64,000 nt of DNA, from the NCBI GenBank assembly GCA_944322145.1, contig CALUNW010000008.1:59763-123762 (forward strand). Direction: 5' to 3'. The notes beneath the pieces are model-generated. The model worked only from the letters and a program-made list of their open reading frames with translations. It did not search any database and was not told the origin of the DNA. Below, piece after piece: positions 23,928-33,239 of the stretch. Each line of letters opens with the position of its first letter. Positions within the stretch are counted from its first letter, which is position 1. A program made the position numbers and the translations under genes. The stretch is from an uncultured Atopobiaceae bacterium (GTDB lineage Bacteria > Actinomycetota > Coriobacteriia > Coriobacteriales > Atopobiaceae).

Positions 23928-24230
23928 GCGCTCGACGAGATTCCCCAGTTCTGGAACGTCGTCAGGGGCGACATGTCCCTCATCGGCCCGCGTCCGGAGC
24001 GCCCCGCGTTCCATGAGGTGTTCTGCCAGCGCATTGACGGCTGGGAGCAGCGCGTGATGGTAAAGCCCGGCATCACCGGCCTCGCGCAGGTGGAGGGCGG
24101 CTACGACCTTCTTCCCAAGGAGAAAGCCCGCATCGATATTGCCTACATCGAGAGTCGCTGCATCAAGCTCGACCTCGGCATTATCTGGCGAACCATCCGC
24201 ACGATGATCAGCGGGGAGGGTGCACGGTGA
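23928..24230 (+). pseudogene. C-terminal remnant of a priming sugar transferase (interrupted gene)
   Basis: About 100 codons. The frame gives LDEIPQFWNVVRGDMSLIGP, RPERPAF, WEQRVMVKPGITGLAQVEGG and RIDIAYIESRCIKLDLGIIW, which is the conserved C-terminus of bacterial sugar transferases (WbaP/WcaJ/CapM family) that attach the first sugar phosphate to undecaprenyl phosphate. The N-terminal membrane helix and the R-K-T-S part before LDE are missing; upstream codons are unrelated. The stop overlaps the next gene's GTG. Most likely the conjugative element is inserted in this gene and the 5' half lies beyond the left edge. Confidence 0.8.
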
Positions 24231-25402
24231 GGATTCTCTACCTCACAGATAGCTTTCGCCCCGCAAGGTCAGCGTGCGCCAATCGTTGTGTTGTGCTGGT
24301 TGACGCGCTTCGCACCGCCGGGCATGACGTTCAAGTTCTCGCTTCAAGCGATAGCCTCTTGAATGCTACTGACGACTATGTCGCTCCGAAATACGTGACC
24401 TTTTTTGAAACCTTCCCCCTTACAGAAAAGACCTTGATAAACCGTCTGAAGAATAACTTTGGAGGTCAGAAGGCGTCTGTCGAAGCATCACGATCGATGG
24501 GGGACTTTGACGTAGTTGTTTGCACAACGCCTCCGCTGCTTCTTACAACTTCGGCAATGAAAATTGCACGGGAGAAGCGCGCAAAACTCGTTCTTGACGT
24601 GCGAGATATTTGGCCAGATGTGGCATATGAGATGCGCTCGTTCTCACCTCACAGCCCGTATGGTCTCTTTTTCTCACATATTGCAAAGAAAGGTTTCAAG
24701 AGTGCAAGCCTAGTAGTTTCCGTGTCGCCGGGAAAGGTTGACAAGCTGCGTAATAGGGTGCCTTCAGGTGAAGTATTGCTTGTGCCAAACGGTATAGATG
24801 AAACCTTTATGAGTGGTAATCCAAGTTTGGATGCGGCAATGCGCTACGGAATTGGTGCAGGTACTCAGACGTGTGTTTACGTCGGCAACATCGGTCTTGC
24901 TCAAGGCTTGGGCACATTGCTGGATATTGCGAAAAAGCGACCGCAAGTGAACTTCTTGTTGTTTGGCGATGGTGCCGATAGAAAGAAGCTCGAGACGAGG
25001 GCTAAAGAAGAAGGGCTAACTAATGTGCGATTCTGCGGAAGTGTTGGCGCACAAGAGGTTCGTTCAGTCTTAACACATGCAACGCTCTCGTACATCCCGC
25101 TTGTGAGCTCTCAGCTCAAAGACAGCATTCCCACGAAGCTATATGAATCCCTGGCCTGCGGCTGTCCAGTTTTACTTGCCGCAGTTGGCGATTCGGCAAC
25201 ATTGTTGGATGAATCTGGCTTGGGTATGCACGCCGCTCCAGAGGATGCAGAGGGCCTCCTAAAATGCTTTGATGAAATTCTGTCGCAGGGTTACACAAAC
25301 GAGGAGCGACAGAATGCCTCTCACTGGGTCTTGGCCAATCATTCGCGACAGCGATTTGCGCAGGATTTTGTTCAAGCTGTTTCAAGGCTGGGTGCTCAGT
25401 GA
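24227..25402 (+). CDS. Family 4 glycosyltransferase
   Basis: 391 residues from a GTG overlapping the preceding stop, with GGGGAGGG upstream. N-terminal MRILYLTDSFRPARSACANR is the usual first Rossmann strand and glycine-poor loop of GT4 enzymes. A central VVCTTPPLLLTTSAM and LVLDVRDIWPDVAYEMRSFS follow, the latter a hallmark of WbuB/FucT-type aminosugar transferases. The C-terminal half has YVGNIGLAQGLGTLLDIAKK, GDGADRKKLETRAKEEGLTN and the donor motif PTKLYESLACGCPVLLA. It transfers a sugar during repeat-unit assembly on the cytoplasmic side. From here on the DNA is markedly more AT-rich than the element. Confidence 0.88.
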   Translation: MRILYLTDSFRPARSACANRCVVLVDALRTAGHDVQVLASSDSLLNATDDYVAPKYVTFFETFPLTEKTLINRLKNNFGGQKASVEASRSMGDFDVVVCTTPPLLLTTSAMKIAREKRAKLVLDVRDIWPDVAYEMRSFSPHSPYGLFFSHIAKKGFKSASLVVSVSPGKVDKLRNRVPSGEVLLVPNGIDETFMSGNPSLDAAMRYGIGAGTQTCVYVGNIGLAQGLGTLLDIAKKRPQVNFLLFGDGADRKKLETRAKEEGLTNVRFCGSVGAQEVRSVLTHATLSYIPLVSSQLKDSIPTKLYESLACGCPVLLAAVGDSATLLDESGLGMHAAPEDAEGLLKCFDEILSQGYTNEERQNASHWVLANHSRQRFAQDFVQAVSRLGAQ

Positions 25403-27042
25403 TGAGCACTAAGGTGATGCTTTATGTCAACACCATTCGTAGAATGCGTCCGGGTATGATCCTTGCGCGCCTGTGTCCTCAAAGGAGAGTGGCGATTTCA
25501 GCGCAAGATGAATCCCACAGCCTGTGCCCGGTCCATCTCTGCATTCCAGAGCTTGACCTAGCGGAAAGTTATACATCTCGCTTTGACGTAAGCGCGCTGC
25601 TGCAAGATGAGTTCCTACTCATCAATGAACGCCATCACGTCGATTTCAATGCTTGGAACGTTACCGAGGCATCTCATCTTTGGAACTTTAATCTTCATTA
25701 TTTTGAATACGGTATTGCGCTTGCTGCAGCTTGGAAGAATACAGGCGATGAGAAGTACATAGCCTGCTTCAAGCGGCTCATTATTTCTTGGATAGATGCA
25801 TGTCCTTATGCGGAGGGCGATGCTTGGCATCCGTATACTATATCGCTGAGGATTATTAATTGGATGATAGCCCTCGACCTATTTGGCGATGTGCTCGCAG
25901 GGGATTCTGCCTTTACGAATGCCGTTACGAAGAGCATGTATCTTCAGTATCTGCACCTCCTCATCAACCAGGAAAAGCATCTCCGTGCTAATCACTATTG
26001 GGAGAACCTCAAAACGCTATTGATTTGCTCAGTGGCATTTGGAGAGCGAGATGTTTACGGTCGCGTTTTGCGCGACTTCGAGGGGCAGCTTAACGAGCAA
26101 ATTCTTTCCGATGGCGTGCATTTTGAACGTAGTCTTATGTATCACAAGCTAGTGCTTGAGGGCATGCTACGCGTTTGGCTTGCGGCAAATCAAGCTGACT
26201 GTCCGTTGCCAAAGGCCTTTATTCCGAAGGCTCAGGCCATGTTGAACGCTATGGTATCTTTGGAAAAGGGCATGGGCAAGACACCCTTCTTTAATGATGC
26301 GGCTGATGGCGTGGCAAAAGATTGCAATCAGCTTGTTTTCGCTTGCAAGCGTGTTCTTGGTCTTGATGCAGACGACTCCTTGACAGCGTTTCCTGACGCA
26401 GGTTATTACAAGCTGTACAACGGTGATATTGCCGTGATGTTTGATGCTGGCGAGCCTGGTCCAAGCTATATGCTCGGTCACGCACACTGCGACTGCCTTT
26501 CCTTTGAGTTGTCTTATAAGGGCAGGCCAGTGATTGTCAACTCGGGAACGTATGCCTACCAAAGTGAGCTGCGTCCATACTTCCGCTCTACTGCCGCACA
26601 TAACACTGTGATGGTTGACGGTGAGGAGCAGATGGAGTGCTGGGGAGAGCATAGAGTAGGGAAGAGCTATCGGGATGTGCGAGTTATAGAGCTATCCGAC
26701 AAACGTCTGCTTTTCGAAATGACGCTGTCTAGCGGAACGTGCTTGCATCGATTGGTCGCTTTGCTAAAAGGAAAACTAGAGATTGCAGACTCGTTAGTCA
26801 GTGAGGAAGGTCGATCATTCTCTTCTTATCTTCACTTCACTTCGGGAATCAGTGCCGAGATGTTAGGTGAGCGTATCGGCCTTTCCAGCACGAAGGCACA
26901 TCTCGTTGTCGAATTGGAGTCTTGCCGAGCTGAGCTGCTGTCTGCACACACCTCGCCACTTTTTGGGGTTCTAACGGATTGTTCTGTCATCGTCATGCAT
27001 CCTTTTGACGGAAAAAATGTCAATTATTCAATTGAGTTTTAG
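25399..27042 (+). CDS. Heparinase II/III-like polysaccharide lyase-family protein
   Basis: 547 residues, coupled to the preceding gene by overlap (GTG then ATG start). The N-terminal alpha-helical domain holds LWNFNLHYFEYGIALAAAWK, WIDACPYAEGDAWHPYTISL and LRANHYWENLKTLLICSVAF. The C-terminal strand-rich domain holds GHAHCDCLSFELSYKGRPVI, VNSGTYAYQSELRPYFRSTA and AHNTVMVDGEEQMECWGEHR. Together they define heparinase II/III-like (alginate lyase-like) proteins. No signal peptide is visible, so it may act on lipid-linked precursors, or be exported by another route. In capsule loci such proteins are thought to trim or remodel uronate-containing chains, which fits the WecC gene next to it. Confidence 0.85.
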   Translation: MMSTKVMLYVNTIRRMRPGMILARLCPQRRVAISAQDESHSLCPVHLCIPELDLAESYTSRFDVSALLQDEFLLINERHHVDFNAWNVTEASHLWNFNLHYFEYGIALAAAWKNTGDEKYIACFKRLIISWIDACPYAEGDAWHPYTISLRIINWMIALDLFGDVLAGDSAFTNAVTKSMYLQYLHLLINQEKHLRANHYWENLKTLLICSVAFGERDVYGRVLRDFEGQLNEQILSDGVHFERSLMYHKLVLEGMLRVWLAANQADCPLPKAFIPKAQAMLNAMVSLEKGMGKTPFFNDAADGVAKDCNQLVFACKRVLGLDADDSLTAFPDAGYYKLYNGDIAVMFDAGEPGPSYMLGHAHCDCLSFELSYKGRPVIVNSGTYAYQSELRPYFRSTAAHNTVMVDGEEQMECWGEHRVGKSYRDVRVIELSDKRLLFEMTLSSGTCLHRLVALLKGKLEIADSLVSEEGRSFSSYLHFTSGISAEMLGERIGLSSTKAHLVVELESCRAELLSAHTSPLFGVLTDCSVIVMHPFDGKNVNYSIEF

Positions 27043-27054
27043 GAGATTGATTTT

Positions 27055-28272
27055 ATGGTTAACGTAATTGGTCTTGGCTATATAGGGCTTCCCACCGCTC
27101 TTATGATGGCGTCTCACGGTGTTGAAGTTGTTGGTACAGATTATGATGAAAAGCTGGTAGCAACTCTCAATGCAGGAAAGACAACGTTTAAGGAGGATGG
27201 GCTTGACGAGCTGTTTTCCACTGCGTTAAACGCCGGCATTACCTTCACCACTGAGTATCAATCCTGTGATACGTACATCGTGAGCGTGCCCACGCCGTAT
27301 GACAAACTGGATAAGAAAATTAATCCCTCCTATGTGGTTGCAGCCTGCAAGACGGTGCTCGATGTTGCTCCTCAGGGCGCGACGCTTGTCATCGAATCGA
27401 CGATTTCTCCAAATACGACCGATCGCTTTGTGAGGCCTTTGCTTGAAGAGGTGGGACGTCAGGACGTCGCACTCGTTCATGCTCCCGAGCGCATAATTCC
27501 TGGCAATATGGTTTACGAGCTTGTGCATAACAACCGTACCATCGGTGCTGATGATGCCGAAGTTGGAAATCGCGTTGCTTCGCTTTATGCAAGCTTCTGC
27601 GAGGGCGAGATTTCGGTTACAGATATTCGTACGGCTGAGATGACCAAGGTCGTAGAGAACACATTCCGTGCTGTGAATATCGCTTTCGCTAATGAGCTTG
27701 CAAAAGTTTGTCGGATCGGCGGTATGGATATATACGAGGTCATTCGTATTGCGAATAAGCACCCGCGTGTGAACATCTTGCAACCTGGACCTGGTGTTGG
27801 AGGGCACTGCATCCCCGTCGACCCTTGGTTCTTGGTGGGCGATTATCCCGAGACGGCGAACTTTATCCGGCTTGCTCTTCAGACCAATTATTCCATGCCT
27901 GAATACGTGTTGTATCGCTGCTATGAAGTCATGAAAGAGTCTGGTATTACCGACCCGGCGAAGGTCGGAATTTATGGGTTGACGTACAAGGAGGACGTTG
28001 ATGATATTCGCGAAAGCCCAACTCTTCAACTCTTGGAAGCGCAGGCCGAACATCTAAGCGATTCTGCAATGAAGGTTTACGATCCATGGATCGATACTGA
28101 CGTTGTGCCGAACCAAGTTCACTCGATGGAGGAGTTTCTCGAGGGAATCGAAATGGTAATCGTTATGGTGGGGCATTCTGAAGTTAAGGGGAAACCCGAG
28201 CTGTTCGGCGGAAGGATTCTTATGGATCCACGTAATGTAATGGGTTTAGGCGAGAGGATATACAAACTCTAG
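27055..28272 (+). CDS. wecC: UDP-N-acetyl-D-mannosaminuronate dehydrogenase
   Basis: 405 residues. The NAD-binding site is VIGLGYIGLPTALMMASHGV at the N-terminus. Then YIVSVPTPYDKLDKKINPSY, VIESTISPNTTDRFV, HAPERIIPGNMVYELVHNNR and the active-site region PGPGVGGHCIPVDPWFLV with the catalytic cysteine. This is the UDP-glucose/GDP-mannose dehydrogenase family, and PERI-PG-x-x-x-E plus the short C-terminus point to WecC. It oxidises UDP-ManNAc to UDP-ManNAcA. With WecB at 34794 it makes the uronate donor for this polysaccharide. AGGAG lies ahead of the ATG. Confidence 0.93.
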   Translation: MVNVIGLGYIGLPTALMMASHGVEVVGTDYDEKLVATLNAGKTTFKEDGLDELFSTALNAGITFTTEYQSCDTYIVSVPTPYDKLDKKINPSYVVAACKTVLDVAPQGATLVIESTISPNTTDRFVRPLLEEVGRQDVALVHAPERIIPGNMVYELVHNNRTIGADDAEVGNRVASLYASFCEGEISVTDIRTAEMTKVVENTFRAVNIAFANELAKVCRIGGMDIYEVIRIANKHPRVNILQPGPGVGGHCIPVDPWFLVGDYPETANFIRLALQTNYSMPEYVLYRCYEVMKESGITDPAKVGIYGLTYKEDVDDIRESPTLQLLEAQAEHLSDSAMKVYDPWIDTDVVPNQVHSMEEFLEGIEMVIVMVGHSEVKGKPELFGGRILMDPRNVMGLGERIYKL

Positions 28273-28306
28273 CTGGAAATTCATGCTATAGGGGTGAAGG
28301 TACGTC

Positions 28307-29698
28307 ATGGATGCAATGTCAGTTTATAACAAGCTGCCAATATTTGCGCAGAATATTGCATGCGCTTATGAGGGGAGTAGGCTCGCCAGGCTTCGTTACG
28401 GGGGCTCTTTCGAGAATAAATACGCTGAGTATAGAGCGCAATCTAAGTTATCGGGAGATGAGATTGCATCGATACGGAATGCTAAGCTCCGAGTAATGGC
28501 ATCTTTCTGTTACGAACATGTGCCATTTTATAAAAAGCTTTTCGATGAATGCGGAATTGATGCGTACGCAATAAAAGATGAAAGAGACATTGCATCTCTT
28601 CCCGTTTTAACAAAAGATGTAGTCAAAGCAAATCTTTCGAGCTTTCAGCCGGATAACATTCAGTCCTTAAAACCGTACATTATCGAGCATACAAGTGGCT
28701 CAACAGGGTCTAGCTTAATTTTCAATCAGTCTGTCGAAAATGTTAGAGAACTATGGGCAGTTTTTTGGAGATTTTGGAGTCGATTGGGAATAGAGAAGGG
28801 TACTTTATGTGCCGACTTTGGCAGTCGGACAATCGTGCCTTCAACACAGAGCGTTCCACCATTTTGGAGGAATTGCCCCCCTCTAAGACAGATAAAGTTT
28901 TCAGCATTTCATGCAAATGAGATGAATTACCATGCGTATGCAAAGGAGTTTGATAGGGCTCGACTGCAATGGATCCATGGATACCCATCCTGTATCGTTC
29001 CATTCGCTACATTCATTTTGGAAAATGGCATTGAGTTTAAGAATCCAATTAAGTGGATTACTACTAGCGGTGAGAACTTATATGATCATCAAAGGGAGCT
29101 AATAAAGAAGGCTTTTGGAGTCGAACCATATTCGCTTTATTCTTTAACTGAAGCGACAGCGTGTATAAGCGAGAATCGCGAGCACAAGCTGCTAGTTGAC
29201 GAGGACTACTCTCTCGTGGAGTTTGTTAAATCAGAAGCGGGCTGGAGGATTGTTGGGTCGAATTTGAGCAACTTTGCATTCCCCTTATTAAGGTATGACA
29301 CGGGCGATATCTGTATCCTCTCCGAGGATAAACTGAATGGGTGGCGTCAAGTTGATTATATCGACGGGAGAAATGCCGAGCTCATTCGTCTTCCAGATGG
29401 TGGAACTGTTGGCGCTCTATCTGCTCTTTTTACAGAGTCCTCTTCAATAAAAGAGGCGCAGATCGTTCAAAGAGCTGATTACTCAGTAACCATCAGCTTC
29501 GTTCCAATCAACGAGCATTATCAACAGGATGTCGACCAGGCAAGACAGAAATTTAAAGAAAGAACTCGCGGAATGTTGCCAGTTGATTTCACCCGTGTTG
29601 GTCATATTCCGCGTACTTCTAGAGGAAAGCTCCGTTATGTAGTTTCCGAAATAAAAGAACAAGATCATTCAGACTCTGGTAATACCTTAACTTATTAA
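28307..29698 (+). CDS. CapK/PaaK-like adenylate-forming protein
   Basis: 463 residues. It has the phosphate-binding loop IIEHTSGSTGSSLIFNQS (about 125-142), WIHGYPSCIVPFATFILENG, ITTSGENLYDHQRELIKKAF and FPLLRYDTGDICIL (about 330-343), all as in phenylacetate-CoA ligase/CapK proteins of capsule clusters. Such enzymes adenylate a carboxylate, perhaps to activate an acyl or amino-acid decoration. The substrate is not known here. No carrier protein gene is visible nearby. GGGGTGAAGG precedes the ATG. Confidence 0.85.
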   Translation: MDAMSVYNKLPIFAQNIACAYEGSRLARLRYGGSFENKYAEYRAQSKLSGDEIASIRNAKLRVMASFCYEHVPFYKKLFDECGIDAYAIKDERDIASLPVLTKDVVKANLSSFQPDNIQSLKPYIIEHTSGSTGSSLIFNQSVENVRELWAVFWRFWSRLGIEKGTLCADFGSRTIVPSTQSVPPFWRNCPPLRQIKFSAFHANEMNYHAYAKEFDRARLQWIHGYPSCIVPFATFILENGIEFKNPIKWITTSGENLYDHQRELIKKAFGVEPYSLYSLTEATACISENREHKLLVDEDYSLVEFVKSEAGWRIVGSNLSNFAFPLLRYDTGDICILSEDKLNGWRQVDYIDGRNAELIRLPDGGTVGALSALFTESSSIKEAQIVQRADYSVTISFVPINEHYQQDVDQARQKFKERTRGMLPVDFTRVGHIPRTSRGKLRYVVSEIKEQDHSDSGNTLTY

Positions 29699-29709
29699 GC
29701 GGGTGCACA

Positions 29710-30729
29710 GTGAAGTTCCTCTATGTTGGTAGTTTTCCTCCACCCTACGGCGGGGTTACTAGGAAAAACGAAATGCTATTCGCATTTCTATCTAAGCAAG
29801 TTCAGGTTGAGAGAGTATTTTATTCAAATAGTTTATTAGGTAAAATTGCGCAGATTATAGCGGTGGCAGTCGGGGGTTCCTCTCTTGTCATTGGTGTAGG
29901 CAGCAATTCAAATCTTCAACTTCTGTCTCGGATATATGCGGCCGTTGGAAATAGGGGCTCTCGCAAAGCGATTGTGGTTGCCATGGGTGGTTCATTGCAT
30001 GACTATGCTCATTTACGACCACGCTTTATTAATGACCTAAGCAAATTCTCCAAGGTGTTTGTTGAAGCAGAGGAGATGGCTCGAAGCTTATCTTCCGAAG
30101 GTTTGAAAAACATATCAGTGTTCCCTAACTGCAGAGTGAGGCCGAAGACTAGAAAAAAACCCAGTCGTGTTGATGGACGGTTAAAATGTCTTTATTATTC
30201 CATCATATGTCCTGAAAAGGGCTCGGATATCGCAATATCTGTTGCAGAGGAGCTCCCAAGTCTCGATTTGGATTTTTGGGGAGAGTTCTGTGACAATGAA
30301 TATAAAACTAAATTTCTTTCCAATATAGAAGTGCTGTCAAATTGTAATTATAGAGGCGTTTATAAAGCTTCATATGAAGATGTTTATGAGCTAATTTCAT
30401 CGTATGATTTACTGCTGTTTCCATCGTTGTGGAAGCATGAGGGTGTGCCGGGCGTGCTCGTAGAATCGAAGATTGCTGGTGTCCCGACGATAGTATTTAA
30501 CAACAACTTCAATGCTGAGGTTGTTGTTAATACGAAGGAAGGTCTTGTTGTTGACCGCAATGATATTAATGGGTTTATTAACTACGTTAGAGATTTAGAT
30601 TCTGACAGATCTAAGCTTCTTGCACTAGCTGAAGGCGCATATAAATCGGCAGAGAGGTATTTTCTAGACGCATACACTGGGGAGCTGTTGCGCGCTATGG
30701 ACTGTTCTTACAAAGAGTTGGTTGATTAA
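29710..30729 (+). CDS. Glycosyltransferase (GT4-like)
   Basis: 339 residues from a GTG; the ribosome site is poor and the gap to the previous gene only 11 bp. N-terminal MKFLYVGSFPPPYGGVTRKN is the GT-B first strand with the glycine-rich turn. The C-terminal part has CLYYSIICPEKGSDIAISVA, LLLFPSLWKHEGVPGVLVES (donor-binding E-x-x-x-x-x-x-E region) and AGVPTIVFNNNFNAEVV. This fits a family 4-type retaining transferase. Very AT-rich (about 40% GC by eye). Confidence 0.83.
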   Translation: MKFLYVGSFPPPYGGVTRKNEMLFAFLSKQVQVERVFYSNSLLGKIAQIIAVAVGGSSLVIGVGSNSNLQLLSRIYAAVGNRGSRKAIVVAMGGSLHDYAHLRPRFINDLSKFSKVFVEAEEMARSLSSEGLKNISVFPNCRVRPKTRKKPSRVDGRLKCLYYSIICPEKGSDIAISVAEELPSLDLDFWGEFCDNEYKTKFLSNIEVLSNCNYRGVYKASYEDVYELISSYDLLLFPSLWKHEGVPGVLVESKIAGVPTIVFNNNFNAEVVVNTKEGLVVDRNDINGFINYVRDLDSDRSKLLALAEGAYKSAERYFLDAYTGELLRAMDCSYKELVD

Positions 30730-30973
30730 CCGAATCTTGAGCTTGGTTTTCTGACCTATTGGGTAATCGGACGTCTGATTTCATTTTACGGTCGATATCT
30801 TGGAGTAGTCTAAAATCGCGATTGCCATGGTTGTCTGTGCACAAATTGAAAGATGGGCGGAGCTGTTTGGCGATTGACTTTGATGCGTTTTCACATTGTT
30901 TTAGACGATGCCGAAAACGCTTTCAAGCTTTAAGGCAGTTGAAGGAAAGCACGGATAATCTTGGAGGGATAGT
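30730..30973. other. Gap between two glycosyltransferase genes
   Basis: A 244-bp stretch. A TTG-started frame of 72 codons exists but has no ribosome site and a Ser/Arg/Lys-rich, unstructured translation, so I do not call it. It may be the decayed end of another gene. No terminator hairpin was found. Confidence 0.4.
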
Positions 30974-31999
30974 TTGATTTGGATTTTGCGATCAGCAAAT
31001 TCTGAGGTAACAGATTATTACATTGAAACTGTAGCATATGCCTTAGAAGAGGCTGGATACAAAACGAAAGACGTCGCTCCTCATGAGGCAAGGAATTGTG
31101 TCAATAAAAATGCGGCGAGCAGCGACTGGTTTCTAGCACCAAGTGCCTTGGAAGCTTGCAAGCTTTATCTGTGGGGCGCTAAAAATATTATTTTGTGGAG
31201 CCAGGGGGTTGTTCCAGAGGAAAGCTACCTTAGAAATAGGAGCAGAATCAGAATGGTAGCGCTTTCTCTTATCGAGAGATATGCTCTCAATAGAGCGGCG
31301 CTTTGCCTTTTTGTTTCCGATGAGATGCGTCGGTATTATGAGAAAAAATATAAAATAAATTTTGATGACCGCTGTTTCATAATGCCTTGCTTTAACACCA
31401 TGCTCGATTCAGAGGCATTTCACACTGAGGCAAAATATGATTCACCAACATTTGCATATGTTGGCTCGTTAGCTGCTTGGCAGTGCTTTGATGAGACGGT
31501 AGATCTTTATAAGGCAATTGAATCTCGTTTGGGTTGTGCTCGATTTAAAGTTCTGACTTTTAATCAAGATGAGGCTCGTAAGCTCCTAGAGAAAAAGGGT
31601 GTAAGGCATTATGAAATTGGATGCGTTCCGCCTGAAAAGGTGGCAGAGGAGCTTGCGGATGTGTCCTATGGTTTCGTAATTCGAGAGGATAATATTGTTA
31701 ACCGCGTAGCAACTCCTACTAAAATATCTTCTTATATGGCTTCAGGAGTTATTCCAATTTTCAGCAGCTGTCTTAGAAGTTTTTCGGACCTAGCTCGCGA
31801 TCTTCGCTTTGCAGTACCTGTTGGCGAGAGCCTAGATGTTGATTCAATAGTAAGATACTGTGAAAATGATATTAACTGGAAAGACGTTCTCGCTGAATAC
31901 CGTCATGTTTTTGAGACGTATTACTCACGTGTATACTATGTTAAACAGCTTGTTCCGCTGCTGCGTAAGATAATAAACGAAGGGAATGAGCTTGATTAG
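30974..31999 (+). CDS. Glycosyltransferase (GT-B fold)
   Basis: 341 residues from TTG behind GGAGGG. MIWILRSANSEVTDYYIETV, FLAPSALEACKLYLWGAKNI, IILWSQGVVPEE and then FAYVGSLAAWQCFDETVDLY, KISSYMASGVIPIFSSCLRS form the two Rossmann halves of a GT-B transferase, similar in layout to the gene before it. Acceptor and donor unknown. The start of the polymerase gene overlaps the 3' end by 14 bp. Confidence 0.78.
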   Translation: MIWILRSANSEVTDYYIETVAYALEEAGYKTKDVAPHEARNCVNKNAASSDWFLAPSALEACKLYLWGAKNIILWSQGVVPEESYLRNRSRIRMVALSLIERYALNRAALCLFVSDEMRRYYEKKYKINFDDRCFIMPCFNTMLDSEAFHTEAKYDSPTFAYVGSLAAWQCFDETVDLYKAIESRLGCARFKVLTFNQDEARKLLEKKGVRHYEIGCVPPEKVAEELADVSYGFVIREDNIVNRVATPTKISSYMASGVIPIFSSCLRSFSDLARDLRFAVPVGESLDVDSIVRYCENDINWKDVLAEYRHVFETYYSRVYYVKQLVPLLRKIINEGNELD

Positions 32000-33239
32000 A
32001 ACGTCTGGGCAAATTAGTCTTGGTTGGAAAACCATTGCCGCGATGGTTTTTTTCATCATGCCGTTTTTTCGTCCAACAATAATCAATGACTGGTCATCTC
32101 TGGCGCCCTTGAAGACGATGTTTTCAATATGGCTACTCGTTTCTTGTGTCGCCATTGTAATAAGGTTTGTTGTAAGAAACGGAAGAATTGATCTTTTTGT
32201 TTCAGGTATTGTTGCGATGCTACTCGTATTCTTTACCTCAACACTGTTCCATCATGGCAGCACGTATGACGCAACGATTAATTCAGCAATGCTGTTAAGT
32301 TCGGCGTTGATTGTGACAACGCTTAATAAGGATGAAGTTGCGCCGTTTCTGGTAGCTCTTGTCGGCATCGTGCTTTTCCTTGTTGTTGCAGAGCTCGTTT
32401 TGCGGGCTATTATTCCGAGCGGAATTTATACCTATGATGGATCCGCTAGATGGATTCTGGAAAATGGCAGCTTACAAAGCCGCTGGTGCTTTATTCTGGT
32501 GTTTGCATCCTGTGCCTTCGATTATATGAGGATGACTAAGCTTGGAGCGCTCTCTCTCGTTTCCGTATTGGCCTCTACAATCCTTATCATCCAGCTCTCG
32601 AGTGCGACCTCGCTCGTTGCCTATGTCATTGAAGTCGTTATCATATTATTTGCTGGCAAAAAATTGTTACAGGGAATATTAACTACCCGAAAAGTAAACG
32701 TAATTATATTAACCCTTACTCTCACCATAGTATTCCTTAGGGTTTTTGATTCCTTGCCCTATGAAGCCATCGCCACTTTTCTCGGGAAGGATTTAATGTA
32801 TTCAAGTGGCGCTACCTTTACAGGACGTACTTACATATGGGATTCCGTAATTAACTCCATTGCGCAATCACCATTGTTTGGTTATGGCTATCAGCAGTTC
32901 GTTGCTTCAGATCTTATCCAGTTCTATAGCCAAACAAATTTCAGCAGTGCGCACAATCTGTGGCTACAAATTGCATTTCAAGGCGGACTGGTTGGGCTAT
33001 CCTGTCATTTTCTCTCGTATTGTTCAGCATGTAAAAAAGCAGACTTGGTTGGCGGATATGCTGGAATGCTGTACGTCGGGCTGTTGAGTGCGTTCCTCGT
33101 TACTTCAATATTTGAAAATACGCTGAGCAGTACGTTTATTCTTGTCTTGGCAATTTCGAGTTCAGATGTAGTTCTTGAGGTCATTGGACGGGGGAGCGTC
33201 GAAAGAGAGAAAGAGATATTATGTCGCGTTTCACCTTAA
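31986..33239 (+). CDS. wzy: Wzy-like O-antigen/capsule polymerase
   Basis: 417 residues with about ten hydrophobic segments and a long extracytoplasmic loop near 270-310 containing GATFTGRTYIWDSVINSIAQ and SPLFGYGYQQF. That segment (TGRTxxW...S...GxGY) is the O-antigen ligase/Wzy_C signature. It joins repeat units on the outer face of the membrane. It overlaps the upstream transferase and the downstream flippase gene, so is part of one operon. Ligase and polymerase cannot be told apart with certainty, but position beside wzx in a capsule locus favours polymerase. Confidence 0.85.
   Translation: MSLIRTSGQISLGWKTIAAMVFFIMPFFRPTIINDWSSLAPLKTMFSIWLLVSCVAIVIRFVVRNGRIDLFVSGIVAMLLVFFTSTLFHHGSTYDATINSAMLLSSALIVTTLNKDEVAPFLVALVGIVLFLVVAELVLRAIIPSGIYTYDGSARWILENGSLQSRWCFILVFASCAFDYMRMTKLGALSLVSVLASTILIIQLSSATSLVAYVIEVVIILFAGKKLLQGILTTRKVNVIILTLTLTIVFLRVFDSLPYEAIATFLGKDLMYSSGATFTGRTYIWDSVINSIAQSPLFGYGYQQFVASDLIQFYSQTNFSSAHNLWLQIAFQGGLVGLSCHFLSYCSACKKADLVGGYAGMLYVGLLSAFLVTSIFENTLSSTFILVLAISSSDVVLEVIGRGSVEREKEILCRVSP

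Noticed and set aside
23228..24016. Plus-strand frames across the double RHH genes and the junction.
   Set aside because: They are shadows of the minus-strand genes and of the gene-free end region, and lack ribosome sites.
30759..30977. 72-codon frame between two glycosyltransferase genes.
   Set aside because: TTG start without ribosome site; composition unlike a folded protein.
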